64,000 nucleotides of DNA from Pseudomonas solani (GTDB lineage: Bacteria > Pseudomonadota > Gammaproteobacteria > Pseudomonadales > Pseudomonadaceae). The notes beneath the pieces are model-generated. The model did no database searches. It saw nothing but the letters and a program-made list of their open reading frames with translations, and had not been told where the DNA came from. Position 1 is the first letter of the stretch, and each line of letters opens with the position of its first letter. The stretch lies in NCBI RefSeq assembly GCF_026072635.1, contig NZ_AP023081.1, positions 4,708,501-4,772,500 on the forward strand, read 5' to 3'. The translations under genes were made by a program, and so were the position numbers. This document shows, piece after piece, positions 7,379-17,076 of this stretch.

Positions 7379-8514
7379 TCAGGCGGCCTGCTGCGACTCC
7401 GTCAGCTGGTGCTCCTCGCCGGCGTAGTAAGCGCGTACGCGGGGGTCCATCACCGCGCGCCAGAGCGGGGGATCAGCGCCAGGACGATCATCCCCGCGTA
7501 GCCGTTGGGCAGTTGCGGGCTGTCGTCGAAGTGGCGCAGCACCTGGTAGCGGCGCTTGGCGTAGGCGTGGTGGTCCGAATGGCGCTGCAGGTGGAAGAGG
7601 AACAGGTTGGTGAGCAGGAAGTTGCTGTTCCAGGAGTGCGCCGGGCTGGTCCGCTCGTAGCGGCCGTTCTCCAGCTTGCGCCGGTGCAGGCCGTAGTGCT
7701 CCACGTAGTTGACGATCTCCAGCAGGGTGAAGGCCATGGCCGACTGGCCGAGGAAGAACAGCACGCCGAGCCAGCCGAACGCCAGGCCGAAACCTGCGGT
7801 GAAGGCTGCACTGATGGCGTACCACCAGATCAGCTCGTTGCGCCAATGCAGTGCAGGCAGGCCCTTGCGCTTGAGGCGCTCGGCCTCCAGGTGCCAGGCA
7901 TTGAGGAAGTTGTGCTTATAGGCATGGGGCAGGAAGGCATAGAGGCTCTGGCCGTAGCGGGAGGAGGAGGCGTCCTCGGGCGTCGACACATGGACGTGGT
8001 GGCCACGCACATGCTCGACCTTGAAGCCCCCGTAGCAGACCGCCGCCAGCAGCAGGCCGCCGGCGTTCTGCTCGATCTTCGGGTCCTTGTGGATCAGTTC
8101 ATGGGAGACGGTGATGCCGATGGCGCCCATCACGGTACCCACCGAGAGCAGCCAGCCGAGGCGGCCGACCCAGTTCCAGTCCTCGTGGTGGATGAAGACC
8201 CAGCCGCTCCAGGCCAGCATGCCCAGCAGCAGCGGCACGGTGGCCAGGCTCAGTACCTGGTAGTAGTCCTGGCGCTCCATCTCCGGCACCTGCTCGGCTT
8301 CGTCCGGGTTGGCCGGGTCGCGGCCGACGATGGCGTCGAGGAGCGGGATCACCCCGAAGACCACGGTGATCACCAGCCAGGGCCACGCATTGGCGTAGCT
8401 GCTGTCCAGCGACCAGTAGAAACTCATGGGGATTCCGGCAACCGGGATCAGCCAGATCCAGTAGCCGACCTTTTTCAGGGCGAGCATCCAGTTGGAAGGC
8501 AGGCGTTCGAACAT
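7379..8514 (-). CDS. alkB: Alkane 1-monooxygenase AlkB, frameshifted near the C-terminus
   Basis: Integral membrane di-iron hydroxylase that oxidises medium to long n-alkanes to 1-alkanols, with rubredoxin as electron donor. Six or so hydrophobic helices and all histidine boxes are present: HELIHK (138-143), EHVRGHH (167-173), NYVEHYGLH (269-277), LQRHSDHHA (309-317). As read, the frame ends at 7450 with ...LALIPRSGAR, 354 residues. One extra C in the C5 run at 7467-7471 would give the normal ending PLWRAVMDPRVRAYY... and a stop at 7379, making 378 residues, the usual AlkB length. The catalytic part is intact, so the product may work either way. No rubredoxin gene is in the window. Confidence 0.9.
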
Positions 8515-8552
8515 GGGTGTTCTCCGTGTCGAGGTGGATGGGTTCTTGTAAA

Positions 8553-8565
8553 ATTGTCAGACAAT
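8553..8565. promoter_or_regulatory. Operator ATTGTC-A-GACAAT upstream of alkB
   Basis: A perfect 13-base palindrome of the type bound by FCD-domain GntR regulators, 39 bases before the alkB start. The divergent GntR gene at 8790 is the likely source of the repressor. It is the first of three evenly spaced palindromes in this gap. Confidence 0.65.
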
Positions 8566-8636
8566 CCTGCGCCTCCCAGCCCCACCCGGCGACCGACCTT
8601 TAGGTCTGAATGCCCGCTTGTTGTCACCTTTGCCAG

Positions 8637-8653
8637 GTAACACCCTGTGTTAC
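8637..8653. promoter_or_regulatory. Operator GTAACAC-CCT-GTGTTAC upstream of the GntR gene
   Basis: A perfect 17-base palindrome 137 bases before the GntR start, overlapping a promoter-like TACACT hexamer. A smaller GACC-TTTA-GGTC palindrome at 8595-8606 lies midway between this and 8553-8565. Confidence 0.55.
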
Positions 8654-8789
8654 ACTTCGCCCCCTGCAGCGTTCCGCTGTGGGCCGCAATCCCTTGAAGC
8701 TGCTGCGTTCCCGGGCCGATATAGCACGCCGGAGCTATCGCCGAGGGCGCCTTACGGACATTCCCAGCCTCCATGACCGAAGGAAAACC

Positions 8790-9449
8790 ATGACGTTCAA
8801 GGCACCGGACAGCCTCGCCGAACAGATCGCCCACCACCTCGCCGAGCGCATCATTCGCGGGGAGATGAAGGAACGCGAGCGCATTCAGGAGCAGAAGGTC
8901 ACCCAGTCCCTCAACGTCAGCCGCGGTTCCGTGCGCGAGGCGTTGCTGATCCTCGAGCGCCGCCACCTGATCAACATCCTGCCGCGCCGTGGCGCCCAGG
9001 TTTCCGAGCTCACCCCCCATCACGTGCAGAGCCTCTATGCGCTGATGATGGAGATGTACATCCTCCTGGCCAACGCCGTGGCCCAGCGCTGGAAAAGCGA
9101 AGCGGACCTCGCCCCCTTCCGCGCCATCCAGCTGCGCCTGGAGGAATGCCTGAAGGAGCACGACATCGGCAACTTCGTCGATGCCAGCTTCGACATCATG
9201 CGCGCCGCCTTCCCCTTCGCCGACAACCCCTACCTGGAAGAGACGGTGGAGAACCTGCTGCCGGCCATCAGCCGCACCTATCACCTGGCGCTGGAACAGC
9301 GCAAAGGCGAGATGGCCCAGTTCATGCTGGCGTTCGCCGAGTTGCTGCAGGCGGTGATCGCCCGTGAGCCGGCGCGCATCCGCGACGTGCTGCACGCCTA
9401 TGGCCAGCACAACTGCCAACTGGTGCTTGCGGCGCTGGCCGGGCGCTGA
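8790..9449 (+). CDS. GntR-family regulator with FCD domain
   Basis: 219-residue repressor-type protein. Residues about 5-70 form the winged helix (SLAEQIAHHLAERIIRGEMKE and the recognition-helix region NVSRGSVREALL). Residues about 85-210 form the all-helical FCD domain that binds a small acid. The start ATG follows AAGGA; an open frame further upstream has no ribosome site. It is divergent from alkB, as in P. aeruginosa, and probably controls alkB and itself through the palindromes at 8553-8653. The effector is unknown. Confidence 0.9.
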   Translation: MTFKAPDSLAEQIAHHLAERIIRGEMKERERIQEQKVTQSLNVSRGSVREALLILERRHLINILPRRGAQVSELTPHHVQSLYALMMEMYILLANAVAQRWKSEADLAPFRAIQLRLEECLKEHDIGNFVDASFDIMRAAFPFADNPYLEETVENLLPAISRTYHLALEQRKGEMAQFMLAFAELLQAVIAREPARIRDVLHAYGQHNCQLVLAALAGR

Positions 9450-9475
9450 TCGTTCACTGACCGAGGGAGGCAGGG

Positions 9476-12400
9476 ATGCGGCTCAAGTGCATCAAACTGG
9501 CGGGGTTCAAATCCTTCGTCGACCCGACCACGGTCAACTTCCCCAGCAACATGGCGGCGGTCGTCGGCCCCAACGGCTGCGGCAAGTCCAACATCATCGA
9601 CGCCGTGCGTTGGGTGATGGGCGAGAGCTCGGCGAAGAACCTGCGCGGTGAGTCGATGACCGACGTCATCTTCAACGGCTCCAACACCCGCAAGCCGGTG
9701 GCCCAGGCCAGCATCGAACTGATCTTCGACAACTCCGACAACACCCTGGTGGGCGAGTACGCGGCCTTCGCCGAAATCTCCATTCGCCGCCGGGTCAGCC
9801 GCGACGGGCAGAACACCTATTTCCTCAACGGCACCAAGTGCCGGCGCCGCGACATCACCGATATCTTCCTCGGCACCGGCCTGGGGCCGCGCAGCTACTC
9901 GATCATCGAGCAGGGGATGATTTCCAAGCTGATCGAGGCCAAGCCCGAGGACCTGCGCAACTTCATCGAGGAAGCCGCCGGCATCTCCAAGTACAAGGAG
10001 CGCCGCCGCGAGACCGAGAGCCGCATTCGCCGTACCCACGAGAACCTCGCCCGCCTCACCGACCTGCGCGAAGAGCTGGAGCGCCAGCTCGAACGCCTGC
10101 ACCGCCAGGCCCAGGCCGCCGAGAAGTACCAGGAATACAAGGCCGAGGAGCGCCAGCTGCGCGCCCAGCTCGCGGCCCTCAAATGGCAGGCCCTGAACGA
10201 ACAGGTAGGCCAGCGTGAGGCGGTGATCGGCAGCCAGGAGGTCAGCTTCGAGGCACTGGTGGCCGAACAGCGCAGCGCCGACGCCAGCATCGAACGCCTG
10301 CGCGATGGGCACCATGAGTTGTCCGAGCGCTTCAACCTGGTCCAGGGCCGTTTCTATTCCGTGGGCGGCGACATCGCCCGCGTCGAGCAAAGCATCCAGC
10401 ACGGCCAGCAGCGCCTGCGCCAGTTGCAGGACGACCTGCGCGACGCCGAGCGCGCCCGCCAGGAAACCGAATCCCACCTCGGCCATGACCGCACCCTGCT
10501 GGCCACCCTGGGCGAGGAGCTGGAAATGCTCGCGCCCGAGCAGGAGATCAGCGCCGCCGCCGCCGAGGAAGCCGCCGCCCAGCTGGAAGAGGCCGAGACT
10601 GGCATGCATGCCTGGCAGGAGCAGTGGGACGGCTTCAACCAGCGCAGCGCCGAGCCCCGGCGTCAGGCCGAAGTGCAGCAGGCGCGCATCCAGCAGCTGG
10701 AGCAGAGCCTCGAGCGCCTGCTGGAGCGTGGGCGCCGCCTCAATGACGAGCGCGCCCAGCTCGCGGCTGACCCGGAAGATGCGGCCATTCTCGAGCTGAG
10801 CGAGCAACTCGCCGCCGGTGAATTGCAGCTGGAAGAGCTGCAGGCCGCTGAAGAGGCCCAGGTCGAGCGCCTGGAGCAACTGCGTGAAGAACTGCAGCAG
10901 GCGACCCAGGCCCAGCAGCGTGCCCAGGGTGAACTGCAGCGCCTCAACGGGCGCATCGCCTCCCTCGAAGCCCTGCAGCAGGCCGCGCTCGATCCCGGTA
11001 GCGGCACCGCTGAATGGCTGCGCAACCAGAAGCTCGACCAGCGCCCGCGCCTGGCTGAAAGCATGCGGGTGGAAGCGGGTTGGGAGCTGGCGGTGGAAAC
11101 CGTGCTCGGTGCCGACCTGCAAGCCGTGCTGCTGGACGATTTCAATGCCCTGGACCTGAGCGGCTTTACCCAGGGCGACCTGCGCCTGGCGGCTGCCGTC
11201 AAGGGCGGCGCCCGGGTGCCCGGCAGCCTGCTGGACAAGGTCGAGTCCGCCATCGACCTGGCGCCCTGGCTGGCGCGGGTGCGGCCCGTGGACAGCCTCG
11301 ACCAGGCCCTGGCCGCGCGTTCGACGCTGGCCGCTGATGAGAGCCTGATCAGCCGTGATGGCTACTGGGTCGGGCGCAATTTCCTTCGTGTGCGCCGCGC
11401 CAGCGAAGCCGAGAGTGGCGTGCTGGCCCGTGGCCAGGAGCTGGAGCGCCTGCATGCTGAGCATGATGAGCAGCAAGCGGCCCTGGAAACCCTGGAAGAG
11501 CGCCTGCAGCACCTGCGTGACAGCCAGCGCCAGCAGGAAGAAAGCCGCGAGCAGCAACGCCGCCGCGCCCAGGATGAATCCCGCCGCCTGGGTGAGCTCA
11601 AGGCGCAGCTGTCCGCCCAGCAGGCCAAGGTCGAGCAGCTCACCTTGCGTCGCCGCCGCCTGGAAGCGGAGTTGGCCGAGCTGGACGAACAGCGCGCCAT
11701 CGAACACGAGCAGCTCGGCGAATCACGTCTTGTCCTGCAGGACGCGCTGGATGCGATGGAAACCGACACCGAGCAGCGCGAGAAGCTGCTCGCCGAGCGC
11801 GACAGCCTGCGCGAGCGCCTCGACCGCATCCGCCAGGAGGCCCGGCAGCACAAGGACCAAGCACACCAGTTGGCCGTGCGCGTCGGCTCCCTGCGTGCCC
11901 AGCATGATTCCACGCGCCAGGCGCTGGAGCGCCTGAGCCTGCAGTTCGAGCGCCTCGAAGAGCGCCGCGAGCAGCTCAATCTCAATCTGGAAGAGGGCGC
12001 CGCGCCACTGGAAGAGCTGCGCATGAAGCTCGAAGAACTGCTGGACCGGCGCATGGGTGTGGAGGAGGAGCTCAAGCTCGCCCGCCTGGCCCTGGAAGAT
12101 GCCGACCGTGAGCTGCGTGACGCCGAGAAGCGCCGCACCCAGGCCGAGCAGCAAGCGCAACTGTTGCGCGGCCAGCTGGAGCAGCAGCGCATGGACTGGC
12201 AAGCCCTGAGCGTGCGCCGCAAGACCCTGCAGGACCAGCTTCACGAAGACGGCTACGACCTCCACGGCGTGCTCGCCACGCTGCCCAACGAGGCCAGCGA
12301 AGCGGCCTGGGAAGAAGAACTCGAACGCCTCGCGGCGCGCATCCAGCGCCTGGGGCCGATCAACCTCGCGGCGATCGACGAATACCAGCAGCAATCCGAG

Positions 12401-12964
12401 CGCAAACGCTACCTGGACGCCCAGAACGACGACCTGGTGGAAGCGCTGGACACCCTGGAAAACGTCATCCGCAAGATCGACAAGGAGACCCGCAACCGCT
12501 TCAAGGAAACCTTCGACCAGATCAACTCGGGCCTGCAGGCATTGTTCCCCAAGGTCTTCGGTGGCGGCCATGCCTACCTGGAGCTGACCGGGGAGGACCT
12601 GCTCGACACCGGCGTCGCCATCATGGCGCGGCCGCCAGGCAAGAAGAACAGCACCATCCACCTGCTTTCCGGTGGCGAGAAGGCGCTCACCGCGCTGGCC
12701 CTGGTATTCGCCATCTTCCAGCTCAACCCCGCGCCGTTCTGCATGCTCGACGAGGTGGACGCGCCGCTGGACGACGCCAACGTCGGGCGCTATGCCCGCC
12801 TGGTGAAGGAGATGTCGGAGAAGGTCCAGTTCATCTATATCACCCACAACAAGATCGCCATGGAAATGGCCGATCAACTGATGGGCGTGACCATGCACGA
12901 GCCGGGATGCTCGCGTCTGGTCGCGGTGGATGTCGAGGAGGCTCTTTCCCTCGTAGAGGCCTGA
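9476..12964 (+). CDS. smc: Chromosome partition protein SMC
   Basis: ATPase of the SMC condensin that compacts and separates sister chromosomes. 1162 residues, the Pseudomonas length. N-terminal head with Walker A GPNGCGKS (31-38); long coiled coil; hinge at about 500-660 (the stretch around GSGTAEWLRNQK to GVLARGQEL has no coil bias); second coil; C-terminal head with signature LLSGGEKALTALAL and Walker B FCMLDEVDAPLD. The coils are rich in Glu, Arg, Gln and Leu. A GGGAGG site precedes the ATG, 26 bases after the GntR gene. zipA and ligA follow, an order conserved in pseudomonads. Confidence 0.97.
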   Translation: MRLKCIKLAGFKSFVDPTTVNFPSNMAAVVGPNGCGKSNIIDAVRWVMGESSAKNLRGESMTDVIFNGSNTRKPVAQASIELIFDNSDNTLVGEYAAFAEISIRRRVSRDGQNTYFLNGTKCRRRDITDIFLGTGLGPRSYSIIEQGMISKLIEAKPEDLRNFIEEAAGISKYKERRRETESRIRRTHENLARLTDLREELERQLERLHRQAQAAEKYQEYKAEERQLRAQLAALKWQALNEQVGQREAVIGSQEVSFEALVAEQRSADASIERLRDGHHELSERFNLVQGRFYSVGGDIARVEQSIQHGQQRLRQLQDDLRDAERARQETESHLGHDRTLLATLGEELEMLAPEQEISAAAAEEAAAQLEEAETGMHAWQEQWDGFNQRSAEPRRQAEVQQARIQQLEQSLERLLERGRRLNDERAQLAADPEDAAILELSEQLAAGELQLEELQAAEEAQVERLEQLREELQQATQAQQRAQGELQRLNGRIASLEALQQAALDPGSGTAEWLRNQKLDQRPRLAESMRVEAGWELAVETVLGADLQAVLLDDFNALDLSGFTQGDLRLAAAVKGGARVPGSLLDKVESAIDLAPWLARVRPVDSLDQALAARSTLAADESLISRDGYWVGRNFLRVRRASEAESGVLARGQELERLHAEHDEQQAALETLEERLQHLRDSQRQQEESREQQRRRAQDESRRLGELKAQLSAQQAKVEQLTLRRRRLEAELAELDEQRAIEHEQLGESRLVLQDALDAMETDTEQREKLLAERDSLRERLDRIRQEARQHKDQAHQLAVRVGSLRAQHDSTRQALERLSLQFERLEERREQLNLNLEEGAAPLEELRMKLEELLDRRMGVEEELKLARLALEDADRELRDAEKRRTQAEQQAQLLRGQLEQQRMDWQALSVRRKTLQDQLHEDGYDLHGVLATLPNEASEAAWEEELERLAARIQRLGPINLAAIDEYQQQSERKRYLDAQNDDLVEALDTLENVIRKIDKETRNRFKETFDQINSGLQALFPKVFGGGHAYLELTGEDLLDTGVAIMARPPGKKNSTIHLLSGGEKALTALALVFAIFQLNPAPFCMLDEVDAPLDDANVGRYARLVKEMSEKVQFIYITHNKIAMEMADQLMGVTMHEPGCSRLVAVDVEEALSLVEA

Positions 12965-13001
12965 CCGGGCGGGGAGAATCCTCACCGCTCCAGGGGCCGT
13001 G

Positions 13002-13023
13002 AAGCCTCTATCAGAGGTTTCTC
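13002..13023 (+). terminator. Possible weak terminator after smc
   Basis: AAGCCTCT and AGAGGTTT form an 8-bp stem with one mismatch around a 2-3 base loop, followed by TTTCTCT. It lies 40 bases past the smc stop codon. Confidence 0.35.
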
Positions 13024-13174
13024 TGCTGGGCTGGCCGTGCTAGCTTAATGCCCACTTTTGTCGCACGTGGAAAACGCCATTCAGAACATGGAGTTGGGCG
13101 CCACGTTTTCAGGGGACCGGATGTCCTTTCTTCACCATCATCAGAATATTTTTTGACCAGGGGACACAGGATTA

Positions 13175-13999
13175 ATGGATATCGGTCTGCGCGAGTGGCT
13201 GATCGTCATCGGCATCATCGTAATCGCCGGCATTTTGTTCGATGGCTGGCGCCGCATGAGCGGCGGCAAGGGAAAACTCAAGTTCAAGCTCGATCGCAGC
13301 TTCTCCAATCTCCCCGATGACGACGAGGACCCCGGCCTGATGGGGCCCGTACGCGTCAAGGAACGCCACCAGGAACCCTCGCTGGACGAGGAAGACCTGC
13401 CGCCCATGAGCGCCAAGGAGCTGAACAAGCGCCGCGGCGAGCCGCACCAGGGCGACCTCAATCTCGATGAGCCGGTACCGACCCTGCTCAACCCCGTGGA
13501 CGATGGCACCCCGGCCAAGCCCGCCAAGAACGGCAAGACCCATGCTGCCCCGGCCCAGGACCTGCCTCCGGTGGAGGAAGTGCTGGTGATCAACGTGGTG
13601 GCGCGCGACGGTGACGGCTTCAAGGGCCCGGCCCTGCTGCAGAACATCCTCGAGAGCGGCCTGCGCTTCGGCGAAATGGACATCTTCCACCGTCACGAAA
13701 GCATGGCCGGTAACGGCGAAGTGCTGTTCTCCATGGCCAACGGCGTCAAGCCCGGCACCTTCGACCTGGACGACATCGACCACTTCAGCACCCGTGCGGT
13801 GAGCTTCTTCCTCGGCCTGCCGGGCCCGCGTCATCCGAAGCAGGCCTTCGATGTGATGGTCGCCGCGGCGCGCAAGCTGTCCCAGGAACTGAACGGCGAA
13901 TTGAAGGACGATCAGCGCAGCGTGATGACGGCGCAAACGATCGAACACTATCGGCAGCGCATCGTCGAGTTCGAGCGCCGCAGCCTGACCAAACGCTGA
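13175..13999 (+). CDS. zipA: Cell division protein ZipA
   Basis: Inner-membrane anchor that tethers and bundles FtsZ. 274 residues: single N-terminal membrane helix (about 5-23, LREWLIVIGIIVIAGILF), short basic stretch, charged and proline-rich linker (about 45-125), and the C-terminal ZipA domain (about 130-265) that binds the FtsZ tail. The start lies behind AGGATTA, 9 bases upstream. About 210 bases separate it from smc, so it may have its own promoter. Confidence 0.95.
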   Translation: MDIGLREWLIVIGIIVIAGILFDGWRRMSGGKGKLKFKLDRSFSNLPDDDEDPGLMGPVRVKERHQEPSLDEEDLPPMSAKELNKRRGEPHQGDLNLDEPVPTLLNPVDDGTPAKPAKNGKTHAAPAQDLPPVEEVLVINVVARDGDGFKGPALLQNILESGLRFGEMDIFHRHESMAGNGEVLFSMANGVKPGTFDLDDIDHFSTRAVSFFLGLPGPRHPKQAFDVMVAAARKLSQELNGELKDDQRSVMTAQTIEHYRQRIVEFERRSLTKR

Positions 14000-14015
14000 A
14001 TCACAGGATCCAACG

Positions 14016-14040
14016 AAAGAGCAGCCCAGGCTGCTCTTTT
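14016..14040 (+). terminator. Terminator after zipA
   Basis: Stem AAAGAGCAGC/GCTGCTCTTT with loop CCAG ends in a T-run, 17 bases after the zipA stop and just before ligA. Confidence 0.85.
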
Positions 14041-14066
14041 CGTTTGCACAGAAAAGAGCACGAATC

Positions 14067-16439
14067 ATGACCGACGCCCAGACCGCCGCCCAGCGCATCC
14101 ACCAATTGCGTGCCGAACTGGATGAGCACAACTACCGCTACTACGTGCTGGACGAACCCAGTGTCCCCGATGCCGAGTACGACCGCCTGTTCCGCGAGTT
14201 GCAGGCCCTGGAGGCCGAGCATCCGGAGCTGGTGACGCCGGAGTCGCCGACCCAGCGCGTGGGCGGCGAGGCCCTGAGTGCCTTCGGCGAAGTGCGCCAT
14301 GAGGTGCCCATGCTCAGCCTGGGCAACGCCTTCGAGGAGGACGACCTGCGCGCCTTCGACCGCAGTGTGCAGAGTGGCCTGGGGCTCTCTTCCGGCGACC
14401 TGTTCGGTGGCGGCGCAGAGGTGGAGTACAGCTGCGAGCCCAAGCTCGACGGCCTGGCGGTCAGCCTGCTGTACCGCGACGGCCAACTGGTGCGCGGTGC
14501 CACCCGTGGCGACGGCAGCACCGGTGAAGACATCAGCGCCAACGTGCGCACCATCCGCAACGTGCCGCTGAAGCTCAAGGGCGAGGGCTGGCCCGCCGTG
14601 CTCGAAGTGCGCGGCGAGGTGTACATGCCCAAGGCCGGCTTCGATGAGTTGAACGCGCGCCAGGCGGAAAGCGGCGGCAAGACCTTCGCTAACCCGCGCA
14701 ACGCCGCGGCCGGCAGCCTGCGTCAGCTGGACCCGCGCATCACCGCCAGCCGCCCCCTGGAGTTCTGCTGCTACGGCATCGGCCAGGTCAGCGGCGAGCT
14801 GCCGGCCACCCAGGTCGGCATGCTGGAGAAGCTCAAGGGCTGGGGCGTGCCCATCAGCCGTGAATTGAAACTGGCCAAGGGCGTCGAAGCCTGCCTGGCC
14901 TACTACCACGACATCGGCCAGCGGCGCATGGACCTGGCCTATGACATCGACGGCGTGGTGTTCAAGGTCAACAACATCGAAGACCAGCAGCAGCTGGGTT
15001 TCCGTGCGCGCACCCCGCACTGGGCGCTGGCCCACAAGTTCCCCGCCCAGGAGGAGCTCACCGAGCTGCTGGACGTGGAATTCCAGGTCGGCCGTACCGG
15101 TGCCGTCACCCCGGTGGCGCGGCTGAAGCCGGTCAAGGTGGCCGGCGTCACCGTGGCCAATGCCACCCTGCACAACATGGACGAGGTCGCACGCCTGGGC
15201 CTGATGATCGGCGACACGGTGATCATCCGCCGGGCCGGCGACGTGATCCCCCAGGTGATGCAGGTGGTCACCGAGCGCCGCCCCGCAGATGCCCGCGAAG
15301 TGCATGTCCCCGAGCAGTGCCCGGTGTGCGGCTCGGCTGTCGAGCGTACCCAGCTGGTCAAGCGCGCCAAGGGCAAGGAAACCACCAGCGAAGGCTCGGT
15401 CTACCGCTGCGTCGGCCGCCTGGCCTGTGGCGCCCAGCTGAAGCAGGCGATCATCCACTTCGCGTCCCGCCGCGCGCTGGATATCGAAGGCCTGGGTGAC
15501 AAGATCGTCGAGCAACTGGTGGACACCGGGCTGGTGGCCTCGCCGGCGGACCTGTTCACCCTGACCTACGAGCAGGTGGTGGCGCTGGAAGGCTTCGCCG
15601 ATCTGTCGACCCGCAACCTGCTGGCGGCGATCCAGGACAGCGCCAAGCCGACCCTGGCGCGCTTCATCTATGCGCTGGGCATCCCCGATGTGGGTGAGGA
15701 AACCGCCAAGCTGCTGGCCCGCGCCCTCGGCTCCCTGGCACGCATCCGCCAGGCGCTGCCCGAGGTGCTGACCTATCTGCCGGACGTGGGCCTGGAGGTT
15801 GCCTTCGAGATCCATAACTTCTTCAGCGATGCCCACAACCTCCAGGTCATCGACGACCTGCTGGCCCGTGGCGTGGTGCTGCAGGAGGAGGGCGACCTCA
15901 GCCCCGAGTTCGCTGCCTGCGCGACCCTGGCGGGCTTCATCGACAAGCTCAACATCCCCTTCATCGCTGCCACCGGTGCAGAGAAGCTGGCAGTGAAGTT
16001 CGGCAGCCTGGAGGGCGTGATCAAGGCCGACTGGCTGGACCTGCGCCAGGTGGAACGCCTCAACGAGAAGGCGGCCAAGTCCCTGCGCGACTTCTTCGAC
16101 CTGCCCGCCAACGCCGAGCGCGCCGCGCTGATCGAAGCCCAGTTGCGCGACTTCGGCATGCACTGGGAGAGCGAGAAGAAGGCCGTCGAAGGCCTGCCCC
16201 TGGCCGGGCAGACCTGGGTGCTGACCGGCACCCTGGAAGTGATGAGCCGCGATGTGGCCAAGGAGAAGCTGGAAGCCCTCGGTGCCAAGGTGGCGGGTTC
16301 GGTTTCGGCCCGCACCCACTGCGTGGTGGCGGGGCCCGGTGCCGGCTCCAAGCTGGCCAAGGCCACCGAGCTGGGCGTGCGCGTGCTGGACGAAGAGGCC
16401 TTCCTCGCCGAGCTCAAGGGGATGGGCGTTTCGCCGTGA
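14067..16439 (+). CDS. ligA: NAD-dependent DNA ligase LigA
   Basis: Seals nicks in replication and repair. 790 residues, longer than the E. coli enzyme (about 670) as usual in Pseudomonas. Domain Ia for NAD (HNYRYYVLDEPSVPDAEYD), adenylation domain with the active lysine in CEPKLDG (Lys126), OB fold, four-Cys zinc finger (CPVCGS...YRCVGRLACG), helix-hairpin-helix repeats and a BRCT domain near the C-terminus (LAGQTWVLTGTLEVMSR). All key motifs are intact. It follows the zipA terminator, so it is expressed from its own promoter or by read-through. Confidence 0.97.
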   Translation: MTDAQTAAQRIHQLRAELDEHNYRYYVLDEPSVPDAEYDRLFRELQALEAEHPELVTPESPTQRVGGEALSAFGEVRHEVPMLSLGNAFEEDDLRAFDRSVQSGLGLSSGDLFGGGAEVEYSCEPKLDGLAVSLLYRDGQLVRGATRGDGSTGEDISANVRTIRNVPLKLKGEGWPAVLEVRGEVYMPKAGFDELNARQAESGGKTFANPRNAAAGSLRQLDPRITASRPLEFCCYGIGQVSGELPATQVGMLEKLKGWGVPISRELKLAKGVEACLAYYHDIGQRRMDLAYDIDGVVFKVNNIEDQQQLGFRARTPHWALAHKFPAQEELTELLDVEFQVGRTGAVTPVARLKPVKVAGVTVANATLHNMDEVARLGLMIGDTVIIRRAGDVIPQVMQVVTERRPADAREVHVPEQCPVCGSAVERTQLVKRAKGKETTSEGSVYRCVGRLACGAQLKQAIIHFASRRALDIEGLGDKIVEQLVDTGLVASPADLFTLTYEQVVALEGFADLSTRNLLAAIQDSAKPTLARFIYALGIPDVGEETAKLLARALGSLARIRQALPEVLTYLPDVGLEVAFEIHNFFSDAHNLQVIDDLLARGVVLQEEGDLSPEFAACATLAGFIDKLNIPFIAATGAEKLAVKFGSLEGVIKADWLDLRQVERLNEKAAKSLRDFFDLPANAERAALIEAQLRDFGMHWESEKKAVEGLPLAGQTWVLTGTLEVMSRDVAKEKLEALGAKVAGSVSARTHCVVAGPGAGSKLAKATELGVRVLDEEAFLAELKGMGVSP

Positions 16440-16492
16440 TCCGTCGTGGCCATGCTCAGCGAGCGTGCTCTTGCTGAAAGGCCGCACACATG

Positions 16493-16522
16493 AAAAGGCC
16501 GGGCATTAGCCCGGCCTTTTTT
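16493..16522. terminator. Bidirectional terminator between ligA and the HU gene
   Basis: Perfect 12-bp stem AAAAGGCCGGGC/GCCCGGCCTTTT with loop ATTA gives a U-run in both directions, between two convergent genes. Confidence 0.92.
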
Positions 16523-16535
16523 ATTGCGTTGTCGC

Positions 16536-16817
16536 TTACTTGTTCACGGCGTCGCTGAGGCCTTTGGCCGGCACGAACTTGACGACCTTCTTGGCCGCGA
16601 TATCGATGCTCTTGCCGGTCTGCGGGTTGCGGCCGGTGCGGGCCGGACGCTCGGTGATCTTCAGCTTGCCGATGCCCGGCAGGGTGATCTCATCACTGTT
16701 TTCCAGCGTATCGCTGACGATCTCGCTCAGCTGTTCCAGCACGGCACGCACGGAGGCCTTGGTGGTGTCGGTGGCTTCGGCGATGTCTGCGATCAGTTGG
16801 TCTTTGGTGATTGCCAT
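16536..16817 (-). CDS. HU-family DNA-binding protein
   Basis: 93-residue histone-like protein that bends and compacts DNA as a dimer. The HU signature is clear: N-terminal helices (MAITKDQLIADIAEATD), the strand LPGIGKLKI, and the beta-arm with RPARTGRNPQTGKSI holding the proline that intercalates. It differs from the main HupA/HupB type in its acidic helix 2 and resembles the third Pseudomonas HU (HupN type); that sub-assignment is from memory. It stands alone, with about 240 bases upstream that hold its promoter region and no gene. Confidence 0.93.
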   Translation of the reverse strand: MAITKDQLIADIAEATDTTKASVRAVLEQLSEIVSDTLENSDEITLPGIGKLKITERPARTGRNPQTGKSIDIAAKKVVKFVPAKGLSDAVNK

Positions 16818-17076
16818 GGTGTAGCTCCAGTGGATGTGGGTTCGGTTCGCGTTCGGGTTGGCGATGCCAGCGCGGGTTCAGACCCGCGCTCGCGCTGAAA
16901 GTGCGATAGCGCCAGGTGCCATTGGCGAAGCGGGCGGCACGCTAGCATAAAAGCCAGGGCACTCCTGCCACCAAGTGTTTCTGTTCGTCGCCACGGCCTT
17001 TTCGCAGAGGCCCGACAGACGGTGATGGGCGGTCTACGCTTGCTGTTACATCGCTATGACATCGCGGAGAGTCGCC

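Noticed and set aside
9398..11707. A 769-codon open frame on the minus strand under smc
   Set aside because: It is a shadow of the coiled-coil coding sequence of smc; Leu/Gln/Gly-rich with no family features.
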